From Algibacillus agarilyticus (GTDB taxonomy: Bacteria > Pseudomonadota > Gammaproteobacteria > Enterobacterales > Alteromonadaceae), in contig NZ_QMED01000007.1 in NCBI RefSeq assembly GCF_003286125.1, forward strand, positions 121,391-185,390: a stretch of 64,000 nt of DNA, read 5' to 3'. Shown here in pieces: positions 37,681 through 46,868 of the stretch. Position 1 is the stretch's first letter. Each line of letters opens with the position of its first letter. The notes below the pieces were generated by a model that made no database searches, was not told the DNA's origin, and saw nothing but the letters and a program-made list of their open reading frames with translations. A program made the position numbers and the translations under genes.

Positions 37681-39027
37681 ATGAATTATAAAATAGGACT
37701 TGTGGCTGCTGCTAGCCTGATATCTGGTGCCTCAGTGGGTGCCGATAGACTTGAAATACCTTCTAGTTTTAACCCTGTTGGATCGGGTGCCCGCGCATTA
37801 GGCCAAGGTGGGAGCTTTATTGCAACTGCGGATGATGCCTCTGCTGCATCCTGGAATCCGGGGGCGCTAACTCAGTTGCGTCAGACCGAAATCGCGGCCA
37901 TGTTTTCACATACTCAATTATCAGAAGATAACAGTTTTAGTTCAGAGACCGATTTAAACGGTAAGCAAGATGTGTCTAATAGTGAATTAAATTATCTTGC
38001 TTTTAGCATGCCTTGCCGCGCGGCTACCTGTGGAAAAAACATGGTTTTTTCGGTGAATTACCAGCGTCTTTATGATTTTTCTCGTGAATGGAAATTGTCT
38101 AGAAAGATCGATGATGGTCTTTCGTCTGGCAATGAAAAAATAAATTATGAACAAGATGGCTCTCTATACGCACTTGGATTAGCAGCAGCGGTTCAACTAA
38201 CGGATAATTTATCGGTGGGTTTAACGGTTAACTTTTGGGAAGACTTTGTTAATGACAATGAATGGACTCAAAATTACAACAGTAGTGAATCTGTTACTCA
38301 AATTGATACATTAAGAAATGAAGACGCGCAATTCACGACGACTAACGGTTTTACCGGTACTAATTTCAATTTAGGTTTATTGTGGGATGTGTATCAACAA
38401 GGTCAACAAAAATTAACAATTGGTGCTGTGTATAAATCGGCTTTTGAGGCGGAGGTAAACCAAACCTCTCAGGCAAAAATTAACACTGTTTACCCTGAAC
38501 TTAATGGATTTGATGAGCAAAACTCCGTTGGCCCTAATAATGAAAACCTTAAAATAGATATGCCATCGTCTATTGGACTCGGGGTTGCCTTTCAGTGGAA
38601 CGATAGCTTTACTACATCACTTGATGTATATCAAACGGCTTGGTCAGACTTTGTATTAACCGATCAAGACGGTAACAAACGCTCTCCACTTAGCGGCAAA
38701 TTATTATCGACTGTTGCTCAATTGAAAGATACTACACAAATTAGGCTCGGTGGCGAGTATCGTATTATTAGTCAAAAAGCGGGATCTAATTATATTATTC
38801 CAATTAGAGCTGGATTGTTTATTGATCCTGCGGCAGCTGAAGGTGAAACCGATGATACCTATGGCTTTAGTGTTGGGACTGGGATCGCTTACCAAAACTG
38901 GGTTTTTGATGTGGCTTATCAACATCGAATAGCGAGTGATATAGGTCAATCGGCAATGCAATCGTTAGGTTATAAGCAAGATATTACTGAGCACTTGATT
39001 ATGGGATCGGTTTTTTATCGTTATTAA
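37681..39027 (+). CDS. FadL/OmpP1-like outer-membrane beta-barrel protein
   Basis: 448 residues with a signal peptide (about 1-20). The mature N-terminus 'LEIPSSFNPVGSGARALGQGGSFIATADDASAASWNPGAL' is the hallmark of the FadL/OmpP1/PorV-like family (GAR..G.GGAF.A.ADDA.A..WNPAGL). The rest alternates in strands as in a beta-barrel and ends in an aromatic residue (VFYRY), a BAM signal. FadL relatives move hydrophobic solutes; PorV-like relatives help deliver surface proteins. The gene lies 63 bp after the giant surface-protein gene, with its own AGGA, and probably shares its transcript. A role in surface display of that protein is speculation based on context. Confidence 0.85.
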   Translation: MNYKIGLVAAASLISGASVGADRLEIPSSFNPVGSGARALGQGGSFIATADDASAASWNPGALTQLRQTEIAAMFSHTQLSEDNSFSSETDLNGKQDVSNSELNYLAFSMPCRAATCGKNMVFSVNYQRLYDFSREWKLSRKIDDGLSSGNEKINYEQDGSLYALGLAAAVQLTDNLSVGLTVNFWEDFVNDNEWTQNYNSSESVTQIDTLRNEDAQFTTTNGFTGTNFNLGLLWDVYQQGQQKLTIGAVYKSAFEAEVNQTSQAKINTVYPELNGFDEQNSVGPNNENLKIDMPSSIGLGVAFQWNDSFTTSLDVYQTAWSDFVLTDQDGNKRSPLSGKLLSTVAQLKDTTQIRLGGEYRIISQKAGSNYIIPIRAGLFIDPAAAEGETDDTYGFSVGTGIAYQNWVFDVAYQHRIASDIGQSAMQSLGYKQDITEHLIMGSVFYRY

Positions 39028-39049
39028 CCATATTAACCATATTAACCAT
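39023..39049 (+). repeat. 9-bp tandem repeat (ATTAACCAT x3)
   Basis: Three perfect copies of ATTAACCAT plus a degenerate fourth (ATTTACCA, 39050-39057). The first copy contains the stop codon of the FadL-like gene. It is a simple slippage-type repeat. Confidence 0.9.
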
Positions 39050-39071
39050 ATTTACCAAAATCAGCTTAATA

Positions 39072-39323
39072 ATACCAATCCGTAATAATAAGTGCCCACT
39101 CAGCGAGCGTTTAAATGCGCTTAAATGAAAGAATAGTGGTGCTCTTTTGAGGTCGAGCAACACAGAGTAAGCGCATTTAAAACTCGCCTGAAAGGAATGC
39201 CCCAGCGGCTTTTGACCTGCGTTATCGGTATTTGAAAGGGAACAACCATTCCTGTACACCGACGCCTTGTTCAAAAACCGCTGGATGCATTCTGAGAGAT
39301 CACTTATTTATATGAATTGGTAT
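39072..39323. mobile_element. MITE-like element, 252 bp, with terminal inverted repeats
   Basis: The ends are ATACCAAT...AATAAGTG (39072-39094) and its inverted copy CACTTATT...ATTGGTAT (39301-39323), 19 of 23 positions matching. Inside are two long imperfect hairpins: 39103-39187 (arms GCGAG plus TTTAAATGCGCTTA, and TAAGCGCATTTAAA plus CTCGC) and 39195-39292 (arms GAATGC plus CCAGCGG, and CCGCTGG plus GCATTC). No transposase ORF is present, so it is a non-autonomous element. A clear target-site duplication was not seen. With the 9-bp repeat it fills the 474-bp gap between the FadL-like gene and the tRNA. Confidence 0.75.
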
Positions 39324-39501
39324 AACATAAATTATTGAGCTGGTTTTTTGCTAACCCCACCTTAAAATCACTCATGCTGATCGCATTTTTATTAATAATA
39401 TATACAGATTTAAATTAATTATTTTGGATAAAGATGGATTAACTAGATAAAATTGAAGAGATAAGGTTGATAATGAATCTACTCTTAGGTAACAGTAGAT
39501 T

Positions 39502-39578
39502 TGGTACGACCGAGTGGACTCGAACCACCGACCCCCACCATGTCAAGGTGGTGCTCTAACCAGCTGAGCTACGGTCGT
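39502..39578 (-). tRNA. tRNA-Val (anticodon GAC)
   Basis: 77 nt on the minus strand. Acceptor stem ACGACCG/CGGTCGT, D-arm GCTCAGCTGGTTAGAGC, anticodon arm CCACC-TTGACAT-GGTGG giving anticodon GAC (decodes GUC), T-arm with GGTTCGAGTCC, discriminator A and encoded CCA. The arms match the common gammaproteobacterial tRNA-Val(GAC) closely. Confidence 0.97.
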
Positions 39579-39703
39579 ACAAATGAGAAAAGGTTTCTCA
39601 GAAGACGGGCGCATATTAATCACATAATGCACCCGATGCAAGCTTAAAATTAAATATTCTAACTGTTTGCTTTAAAATTGCGCAATTATGTAAAAATCAG
39701 TGC

Positions 39704-40381
39704 TTAGCTTGCAATGTAGCTGATGCATAACTCAGTTACGGCGGGTAATAAACTGATCGTGAAACAAAGTTGCGTGCTTAAATTGGTTCGTGTCGCGATT
39801 AAATAAAATAATAATAAGTAAGACCAGATAGAGAACACATCGAGCCCCGCGGCAAAGGCATAAAATGGAGAGCTTTCATCTAAATTAATAATATTGTTAA
39901 TTGAGGTGACGAATAAATCGGTATGCAAGGTTTGTGGATCATTCAATACAAACATGACTAATAAAGCGAGCAGAAGCTGCGGAATAGCAGGCAGTTGAGT
40001 CCACCATACATTACCTAACCAGTCTTTAAAGTTATCGGTATTGCTTTCATCTATTTTAGTAAATAAGTTTAAAATGGCCGCTAAAATTAACCCTTGCAGC
40101 GTTAATACGATAAAACTGCCAATAAGCGCATTATATTTTAACATGTCACCTTGAGCTATTTGTTCTCGTTCTGCTGGACTTACATTATTGGCTAATGTGT
40201 TAACGGTATGTTCGTGTAACCATGTTTGATCAACCATTGCAAGGTAACCTAACCAAAATAAAGCAATCGCTAGCAATAAAAAACAATAAGGGATTAAACC
40301 ACCTCGTTGCTCGGATTCGATAATTTGAAAAGCATGTTTAGGACGTTTTATTAATTGTTGTATTAACTCAAGGGTATTCAT
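39704..40381 (-). CDS. Yip1-family-like inner-membrane protein
   Basis: 225 residues with about five membrane segments: after an N-terminal amphipathic start (MNTLELIQQLIKRPKHAF), hydrophobic stretches at about 33-50, 86-108, 127-145 and 170-215. 'LIKRPKHAFQIIE', the hydrophobic pattern and 'WWTQLPAIPQLLLALLVM' resemble Yip1-domain proteins, whose bacterial role is poorly defined. I place the start at the internal ATG (40381); a frame extension of 14 codons upstream is possible. It is divergent from the ABC exporter genes, so it may relate to them. Confidence 0.65.
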   Translation of the reverse strand: MNTLELIQQLIKRPKHAFQIIESEQRGGLIPYCFLLLAIALFWLGYLAMVDQTWLHEHTVNTLANNVSPAEREQIAQGDMLKYNALIGSFIVLTLQGLILAAILNLFTKIDESNTDNFKDWLGNVWWTQLPAIPQLLLALLVMFVLNDPQTLHTDLFVTSINNIINLDESSPFYAFAAGLDVFSIWSYLLLFYLIATRTNLSTQLCFTISLLPAVTELCISYIAS

Positions 40382-40522
40382 GTGTTTACCTTTAACACCG
40401 TTGAAGCTTGCTTTGTAAAACATATTGTTTACAAATGGTAATCGCCTCTAGATTTATACGTAGATTTCGCTTTACACTCTACCGTAGTGAATTAAAAATG
40501 ATAAGGGAATTAACAGAACATT

Positions 40523-41338
40523 ATGATAGAAGTTAAGCAAATATCGAAGCGTTTCCCACTAAAAGATGCCAAGCTGGTTAATAAAGTGGCAAATGATGAC
40601 CCGAGAGTGAAAGGTCGTTTTTTTAATGTCCTGAATAATGTTTCTTTTCATTGTCAGCAAGGCGAAGTATTAGGGCTGCTTGGGGCTAATGGTGCAGGTA
40701 AAACGAGTATTTTACGTACGCTTTCAACGGCGTTAACACCGAACTCGGGCCATGTTTTGTATGAAGGGCTTGATGCTCATGAAAATAAATTGGCGATCAG
40801 AAAAAACATCGGCTTTTTATCGGGTACAACGGGGTTATATGAGCGTTTAACAGGGCGTGAAAATTTAGCTTATTTTGCTAAATTATATGGCGTAAAAGAT
40901 AATGATTTTAAGCGAGTATTAGATGAACTAACGGAACAGCTTGGCATGGCTAGCTTTTTAGATCGCCGATTTAGTGATTTTTCGACCGGTATGAAGCAAA
41001 AAATAGCGATCGCACGAGCTGTGATCCATGAACCCAAGGTTATTATATTTGACGAGCCAACAACGGGTTTAGATATTGCGGCGAGTGAAGTCGTGTTAAG
41101 TTTTATGACTCGATTGAAAGAGCAGGGCACGCCGATTATTTTTTCGACTCATCATTTGGCCGAAGTCGAGCGTTTATGTGATCGCGTGTGTATTATCCAT
41201 CAAGGTGAAGCTAAATTTGAAGGGTCGATTGACGAGCTTAATCATTTAACTGGACATGATATTCTGCAAAAATCAATTCTCTCTGTTATGTCGAATAATG
41301 TCATGACTAACCCCATCGCACAGGATGTCCCCGCATGA
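40523..41338 (+). CDS. ABC transporter ATP-binding protein, NatA-like
   Basis: 271 residues. Walker A GANGAGKTS (about 54-62), Q-loop region 'IGFLSGTTGLYERLTGRENL', signature FSTGMKQKIAIARA (about 153-166; the LSGG motif reads FSTG), Walker B VIIFDEPTTGLD (about 173-184) and a switch His in 'IFSTHHLAEVERLCDRV'. It is the NatA/CcmA subgroup that pairs with ABC-2 permeases for export, including Na+ export in NatAB. It overlaps the permease gene by 4 bp (ATGA), so translation is coupled. Confidence 0.93.
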   Translation: MIEVKQISKRFPLKDAKLVNKVANDDPRVKGRFFNVLNNVSFHCQQGEVLGLLGANGAGKTSILRTLSTALTPNSGHVLYEGLDAHENKLAIRKNIGFLSGTTGLYERLTGRENLAYFAKLYGVKDNDFKRVLDELTEQLGMASFLDRRFSDFSTGMKQKIAIARAVIHEPKVIIFDEPTTGLDIAASEVVLSFMTRLKEQGTPIIFSTHHLAEVERLCDRVCIIHQGEAKFEGSIDELNHLTGHDILQKSILSVMSNNVMTNPIAQDVPA

Positions 41339-42564
41339 TAAAAACTATCTATTTAAAAGAATTAACGGAGTTAGTCCGCGATAAAAAAACGCTAATTTTT
41401 ATGATTATGCTGCCGTTATTCATTTTTCCTGCCTTATTTGGTTCAATTACATTTTTTGCAGCTAAAACAGTACAAAAAGAACAAGCACGGGTATTAACCT
41501 ATTGGGTTGCCAATGCGACAGAAAAAAATGCAATTGTTGACTTACTTGCACAAGAAAGTGGTTTTAAAGCTTATGTTGATGAGAGTTCAGATAGTGAAAG
41601 CGCGGTTGATCATAAAACTGATGATTGGGAAAAAATGGTGCGTTCAGGCAAAGTAGATTTTGTGCTCGAAATCCCCAAAACGTTTGATGATGAATTAGCG
41701 ACTAATGTGCAAAGCCAATGGCAACTGCATTTTAATAATGCTGAACTCACTACTTCTGTTTGGCATCGAGTTAATGGTTTGGTTAATCGACTCAATAAAC
41801 AACTCACCCATGATAAGCTCATTCTGTTAGACGTGAGTGACGCTGAAATAGCTGGGCTTGTTCATCCTATACAATTAGTGAAAGTGGATATTGCCAAAGC
41901 GAAAGAATCATTAGGCACTAAACTGGGTGGCATGATCTCTTATATCTTACTGCCGTTATGTTTAATGGGGGCTATTTACCCTGCGGTTGATATTGGTGCC
42001 GGTGAAAAAGAGCGCGGTACATTAGAATCTTTACTTATTGCCCCCGTGAGCAGTATGCAATTGGTGCTGGGTAAATTATTGACGATCGTAACAACATCCT
42101 TTTTAAGTGCCATGATGGCGGTTATCAGTTTGGCCTTGTGGGGATTCATATTTGCTCAAGCTTTGGCGGTTAAAGCCATATCCGATATTATTGGTACACT
42201 TGGCTTAATGGATTTAGGTTTAGCTTTGTTGATGCTGGTGCCTGTTATTCTATTTTTCTCTGCACTCGTTTTAAGTATTTCAATCTATGCTCGTAGTTTT
42301 AAAGAAGCACAAAACTATATGGCGCCTTTATCATTTTTAGTTTTTGCGCCTTTAATTATTGCAATGTTACCGGGTATAAACCTAGATTGGCAATGGGCTA
42401 TGGTCCCTATTACGAATGTGGCTTTAGCCATAAAAGAAATTTTAAAAGGTGATTTTGATTGGCTAATTATTGGTTTTATTTGGTGTTCACAATTTATTAT
42501 TTCGTTATTTATGATTTTGTTCGCCGCGTTTTGGTTTAAACGTGAAGCGGTGCTATTCAGGTAA
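41335..42564 (+). CDS. ABC-2 type exporter permease, NatB-like
   Basis: 409 residues with the ABC-2 topology: one N-terminal membrane helix (about 20-45, 'TLIFMIMLPLFIFPALFGSITFF'), a large periplasmic domain (about 46-195), and about five C-terminal membrane helices. It carries 'GAGEKERGTLESLLIAPVSSMQLVLGK', the conserved ABC-2 coupling motif of the NatB/YhaP subgroup. It overlaps and pairs with the upstream ATPase. The substrate (Na+ or another cation or drug) is inferred only from family. A terminator hairpin follows 150 bp downstream. Confidence 0.9.
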   Translation: MIKTIYLKELTELVRDKKTLIFMIMLPLFIFPALFGSITFFAAKTVQKEQARVLTYWVANATEKNAIVDLLAQESGFKAYVDESSDSESAVDHKTDDWEKMVRSGKVDFVLEIPKTFDDELATNVQSQWQLHFNNAELTTSVWHRVNGLVNRLNKQLTHDKLILLDVSDAEIAGLVHPIQLVKVDIAKAKESLGTKLGGMISYILLPLCLMGAIYPAVDIGAGEKERGTLESLLIAPVSSMQLVLGKLLTIVTTSFLSAMMAVISLALWGFIFAQALAVKAISDIIGTLGLMDLGLALLMLVPVILFFSALVLSISIYARSFKEAQNYMAPLSFLVFAPLIIAMLPGINLDWQWAMVPITNVALAIKEILKGDFDWLIIGFIWCSQFIISLFMILFAAFWFKREAVLFR

Positions 42565-42716
42565 CATTTATACAGAACGTATTATTGATAGTGTTTAATT
42601 GAGTGTGTTTAATTAAGTGCGTTTTATTATGAAAGTAGGCGATAAACAGTGATGCAATTTATTGTTATTTTTATGCTGTTTTATCGCGCTTTGAATTAAA
42701 ACTCATAAACGATACG

Positions 42717-42753
42717 CAAGGTGTTATTGGTTTCAAGCACCTTGTTTATTCTT
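42717..42753 (+). terminator. Terminator after ABC exporter operon
   Basis: CAAGGTG (42717-42723) pairs with CACCTTG (42738-42744), extended to 9 bp with a G-U pair, followed by TTTATTCTTT. Confidence 0.65.
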
Positions 42754-42826
42754 TAGGGGGGCGTCATATAACCATTTACTGAGTAGGTAAAGCTCATTTT
42801 TGTTAAGGTGGGTGAATGTTGCTTGG

Positions 42827-44020
42827 TTATTCAAGAAGAGTCATTAGCACTTTGTCATAGGTTAAATCCCACTTTTCTTGGCTCGGGTTTAAATAACGTG
42901 AATAAACAGTAAAATCTAACTTTTGCCACTCTTGGTATACAACTAAACGTTCTACATGTTCAATTTTGTCATCTATACGGCTGAGTGACTGTTTAACTAT
43001 TCCATCATATTGCGCATAAAAATCTAAGCCGTGATGATAATCATATATAAGCGCTAAGCTTATTGCGCCATCTAAAAAGTGTCCGCCTAAGCTAGTCGTT
43101 AAATCTCCTGATTTATACAACGCGATCCCTTTGGGAGACCAGTCCATTCCACCTATAACGAGGTGTTTATTAGGTTTTAAGCCAATCTTTTTGATGTGAA
43201 TAATCGCTTGTTCTGCGGTCGGCTCATCATTAACGGCCCATACAATACCAATATTTTTAAACCGCTCGAATAATCGATTAAGTTGAGATTGAACCCGGGT
43301 TAATGTCCAATCGGTGTAACTTACCTGTTTTAATTTAAAGTTTTGACTTTGCTGAATACTAAACGCTAAGCCTTGGTTGCGCATTGCGACTGCTGGGTTT
43401 TCTCTTGGACCGGTAATGCCGACTACTTCATTGTTTTTAATGCCGAGTTTTGTCGCCTTTTGCATCAGTATATCGGCTAACAGTCTACCGGCCTGATAAT
43501 CATTTGGTGCGATATGTCCTATCCAACGAGTATATTTCTCTCGGGGCTTTTTAACGATATTGAGTTTGTGTTCGGTTACATCATTGATTATTGAAAATAG
43601 TTTTACGTTGTTAGCTTCAACCAATTCGAGTAGGTGTTCTGTTTTTTCTAAGAAAAATCCAGTGATCAAATAATCGATATTAGGTGTCTCTTCGATTGTT
43701 TTTTTTGTTAGCTCATAATGATAAAAGCGGTTGATATAATCACTATGGGGGATTAATGCCAGTGATAAATTGATATTGAATTGCTGGGCTGCAACTTTCA
43801 TATTTTCTATCACTAAAGTCCAAAAAGGATTATCTTTTTGAGCCGGTACGATAAACATCACATTGATAGGTGATTGACAAGTCAGGTTTATATTTTTAGT
43901 TGTGTGTTTATTTATACTTGAGCCCGCTTTTAAGCTGGGATTGAGGCAGAGTGGTCTTGCTTGACTTGTTGTAAATAGAAAGCTCAAAATTATCAACAAA
44001 ATAAATTTAATGCGGTTCAA
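42827..44020 (-). CDS. Periplasmic sugar-binding-like protein (Peripla_BP_4/LacI-type), orphan
   Basis: 397 residues with a signal peptide (about 1-21). The mature part is a type I periplasmic binding fold: INVMFIVPAQKDNPFWTLVIENMKVAA (start of lobe 1), 'DYLITGFFLEKTEHLLELVEANNVKLFSI', 'GHIAPNDYQAGRLLADIL', 'VVGITGPRENPAVAMRNQGL' and 'IVWAVNDEPTAEQAI...VIGGMDWS'. The start is TTG, because the nearest upstream ATG frame ends immediately and the next downstream ATG would remove the signal peptide; a GGA nine nt upstream serves as RBS. No sugar ABC permease or ATPase lies nearby, so it may feed a sensor (as LuxP does) rather than a transporter. It is divergent from galE. Confidence 0.82.
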   Translation of the reverse strand: MNRIKFILLIILSFLFTTSQARPLCLNPSLKAGSSINKHTTKNINLTCQSPINVMFIVPAQKDNPFWTLVIENMKVAAQQFNINLSLALIPHSDYINRFYHYELTKKTIEETPNIDYLITGFFLEKTEHLLELVEANNVKLFSIINDVTEHKLNIVKKPREKYTRWIGHIAPNDYQAGRLLADILMQKATKLGIKNNEVVGITGPRENPAVAMRNQGLAFSIQQSQNFKLKQVSYTDWTLTRVQSQLNRLFERFKNIGIVWAVNDEPTAEQAIIHIKKIGLKPNKHLVIGGMDWSPKGIALYKSGDLTTSLGGHFLDGAISLALIYDYHHGLDFYAQYDGIVKQSLSRIDDKIEHVERLVVYQEWQKLDFTVYSRYLNPSQEKWDLTYDKVLMTLLE

Positions 44021-44384
44021 TTGTATGAGTCCATTTCTGCAACAGCGTATTGTAATTTTAAGCTATAAACGCATTTTCTGCTTTGATATCAGATTAATTT
44101 TCAACCTATTTTATATTGTGCGAGAGCGACTCATCTTTATTTGATCTGATTTTGATGTTTGCGTGGGGTAAAGCCCAAAAAGGCTTGTCTTTTTTCTTAT
44201 TATAATGGTAATTTTTTGATGAGATCTTTAATTTGTCATGTCAATTGATCTCAATAACCGATAAAATGAATATTCGACAATTAAGCTCAGTTTTTTTATT
44301 GAACTCAGGTTTATTTTTTTATTCCCTGAGGGAGAACGTTCCCATTGGGCTTTTGTACCTAATTCAGACAACATAGGAATAATT
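44021..44384. other. Divergent intergenic region upstream of galE
   Basis: 364 bp with no ORF of note. Near its 3' end lies GAACGTTC (44334-44341) inside a wider imperfect dyad GGGAGAACGTTCCC, which resembles the CG-centred operators of LacI/GalR regulators. The galE RBS AGGA follows. The left part, next to the binding-protein gene, shows nothing distinctive. Confidence 0.5.
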
Positions 44385-45398
44385 ATGAAAGTATTAGTAA
44401 CTGGTGGTGCCGGCTATATTGGTTCGCATACTTGTATTGAGCTATTGAATGCTAACCATGAGGTTATCGTTGTGGATAATCTAGGGAATAGCAGTGAAGA
44501 GTCTTTACGCAGAGTAGAAAAAATTTGTGGCAAAGCGCCTTTATTTATTAATGCTGATATCCGTGATGAAGCTGCACTTGACGCCATTTTTTCTGCGCAT
44601 AATGTTGATGCCGTTATCCATTTTGCGGGTTTAAAAGCGGTTGGCGAATCAACCCAAATTCCATTAGCTTATTACGATAATAATGTGAACGGTTCACGTG
44701 TTTTAATGCAAGTTATGGACAAGTTCAATGTCAATACGTTAGTCTTTAGTTCTTCTGCAACGGTTTATGGTGATCCGGCCACCGTTCCAATTACTGAAGA
44801 TTTTCCACTCAGCACCACTAACCCATATGGCCAAACTAAATTAGTTGTTGAGCAAATGTGTCGTGAGACGGTTGCTTCTAATAGCGATCTTTCAGTGGTG
44901 TTATTACGTTATTTTAACCCTGTTGGGGCGCATGTTTCAGGCACTATTGGTGAAGACCCTAAAGGTATTCCTAATAATTTAATGCCATTTATAACACAAG
45001 TTGCTGTGGGTAAACGTGAGTTTTTATCGGTATTTGGTAATGATTACGATACAGTTGATGGCACGGGTGTTCGTGATTATATTCATGTTGTTGATTTAGC
45101 GGTTGGGCACTTAAAAGCGATTGAAGCTTTACATGGAAAGGCCGGTTGTCATACGTTTAACTTAGGTACGGGTCAAGGCTATTCTGTTCTTGAAATGGTA
45201 AATGCGTTTTCTAAAGCATGTGGTAAAGACGTACCTTACAAGATTGTTGATCGTCGCCCAGGTGACATTGGCCAATGTTATGCTAACCCCGCTTATGCAG
45301 AATCAGTATTAGGTTGGAAAGCCGAAAAATCATTAACTGATATGGTTGAAGATTCTTGGCGCTGGCAATCAAATAACCCTAATGGTTATGCCGAGTAA
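44385..45398 (+). CDS. galE: UDP-glucose 4-epimerase
   Basis: A 337-residue extended SDR interconverting UDP-glucose and UDP-galactose. Visible: [10 protein letters not shown] (7-16), '[18 protein letters not shown]', '[24 protein letters not shown]', catalytic '[10 protein letters not shown]' and Y-G-Q-T-K (Tyr-x3-Lys), and '[28 protein letters not shown]'. The length matches E. coli GalE. It supplies UDP-galactose for polysaccharide and galactose catabolism; a strong terminator separates it from galM. Confidence 0.98.
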   Translation: MKVLVTGGAGYIGSHTCIELLNANHEVIVVDNLGNSSEESLRRVEKICGKAPLFINADIRDEAALDAIFSAHNVDAVIHFAGLKAVGESTQIPLAYYDNNVNGSRVLMQVMDKFNVNTLVFSSSATVYGDPATVPITEDFPLSTTNPYGQTKLVVEQMCRETVASNSDLSVVLLRYFNPVGAHVSGTIGEDPKGIPNNLMPFITQVAVGKREFLSVFGNDYDTVDGTGVRDYIHVVDLAVGHLKAIEALHGKAGCHTFNLGTGQGYSVLEMVNAFSKACGKDVPYKIVDRRPGDIGQCYANPAYAESVLGWKAEKSLTDMVEDSWRWQSNNPNGYAE

Positions 45399-45448
45399 TG
45401 GATTTAAGCTTGAAACGTCCGTCGTTTTGAGCGCATCTTTATTTAATA

Positions 45449-45490
45449 AACGCAGTATGACAATTCGTTATTGTCAGCTGCGTTTTTTTT
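45449..45490 (+). terminator. Rho-independent terminator after galE
   Basis: Two-part stem: AACGCAG with CTGCGTT, and inner GACAAT with ATTGTC, loop TCGTT, followed directly by a long T-run. A textbook terminator. Confidence 0.93.
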
Positions 45491-45643
45491 TAGTTATGCT
45501 TTAACGCCTGTAGATAGAAAGAATAAAACTGACAAATCACGACTGTCGATAATGCGCTATTTAACGCGGTTAGCCAGTCGGGTTAGCTTTAACACAAAAT
45601 AATATTTAGAACTCTCTTTAAAAACACAAGTGAAGTAAATGAC

Positions 45644-46627
45644 ATGACAGATTCTTTGAAAGTAATAACATTAAAAAATGCGAATGGCATGCAAGTTGAG
45701 TTATTGAATATTGGTGCTCGTATTCGCTCTATTAAATTTCCGGTTGCAGGTGAATTAACTGAAATGACCGTCGCTTATCAAAATGTCGACAGTTATGCCG
45801 ATGATGTTTTCTATTTAGGTGCAACTTGCGGACGAGTATGTAACCGCATCGCAAAAGGACAATTCGCCCTGAATGAAAAAACGTATCAACTGGCGATTAC
45901 CAATGGCGAAAATTGCTTACACGGTGGCGAACTTAATTTTTCTTATCGTTATTGGCAGATTGATAACAGTCAAACAACAGAGCAAAAAGCTGTGTTTAAT
46001 TTGACCTCAGCAGCGGGTGATGAAGGTTTTCCGGGGCAATTAAATGTATCTGTTGTTTATACGTTAACCGATGATAACCGCGTTGAAATAACCTATTTAG
46101 CCGATAGTGACGCTGACACGATTATTAATTTAACTAACCACTGTTATTTTGATTTAGGTGAAAAAACCAGTAACAACTTGTTATTGCAATTAGAAGCCGC
46201 GAGTTATTTACCACTTAATGAGCAAAGTATTCCAACAGGTGAATTAAAAGCCGTTGGCCAAGGCGATTTTGCTTTTCGTGAATTTGCGCAGCTTGGTGAT
46301 CGTCAAGCCAAAGCAACTGATGAGCAAGTATTAGCGGCGGGTGGTTTCGATCATTGTTATGTACTTGATAACACGCCATTCTCGCAAGCTAAAGCCACTC
46401 TTGTCTCAGAGAAAAACCAAGTTAAATTACAATTGTTTACCGATCAAGCCGGTGTTCAGTTGTATACCGGACGTTATTTAGGCGGTGAGTTTGATGGTTT
46501 TCAAGGCGTGTGTTTAGAAGCTCAAAATTTTCCTGATGCGATTAACCATGCTCATTTCCCTTCGCCTATTTTGCGTAAAGGCGAGCAATACAAACGCGAA
46601 GTGGTTTATCAGTTTAGCGCATTATAA
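45644..46627 (+). CDS. galM: Aldose 1-epimerase (mutarotase)
   Basis: A 327-residue galactose mutarotase-like protein interconverting alpha and beta anomers of hexoses. It shows 'GARIRSIKFP', 'YLGATCGRVCNRIAKGQFALN', 'NCLHGG' with the catalytic-site His, 'INLTNHCYFDLG' (second conserved His) and 'GFDHCYVLD'; 'FQGVCLEAQNFPDAINHAHFPSPIL' holds the catalytic Glu. It sits 245 bp downstream of galE, after a terminator, so it has its own promoter. No signal peptide; cytoplasmic. Confidence 0.95.
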   Translation: MTDSLKVITLKNANGMQVELLNIGARIRSIKFPVAGELTEMTVAYQNVDSYADDVFYLGATCGRVCNRIAKGQFALNEKTYQLAITNGENCLHGGELNFSYRYWQIDNSQTTEQKAVFNLTSAAGDEGFPGQLNVSVVYTLTDDNRVEITYLADSDADTIINLTNHCYFDLGEKTSNNLLLQLEAASYLPLNEQSIPTGELKAVGQGDFAFREFAQLGDRQAKATDEQVLAAGGFDHCYVLDNTPFSQAKATLVSEKNQVKLQLFTDQAGVQLYTGRYLGGEFDGFQGVCLEAQNFPDAINHAHFPSPILRKGEQYKREVVYQFSAL

Positions 46628-46658
46628 TATGAGTCGAATGCGCGGGCTGACATAATAA

Positions 46659-46679
46659 AAGGTGCGATTTACGCACCTT
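46659..46679. terminator. Hairpin between convergent galM and lipoxygenase genes
   Basis: AAGGTGCG (46659-46666) pairs perfectly with CGCACCTT (46672-46679). On the minus strand it is followed by TTTTATTAT, so it can terminate the lipoxygenase transcript; on the plus strand the tail is weak. Confidence 0.65.
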
Positions 46680-46868
46680 ATAGTCTTCTCGCTCAGGTTT
46701 TATGGTTCATTGTCAGCGCTTACTCGCCCCAATCACATAGTAGAGCATATGCTCATGGCGTCTCGAAGCTTGACTGCTTTGCTTACATGGATGTAAGTAC
46801 TTAGGTTTCAGAAACCTGCCCCTAAAACCCGATCGCTTTGACTATACATCCATCTTTTAACACAATTT

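Noticed and set aside
39023-39057. CRISPR-like short direct repeats after the FadL-like gene
   Set aside because: Units are 9 bp, adjacent and without spacers; no cas genes. A simple tandem repeat.
39072-39578. Prophage or integrative element attachment site at tRNA-Val
   Set aside because: No integrase and no duplicated tRNA end in the window; only a MITE-like element lies beside the tRNA.
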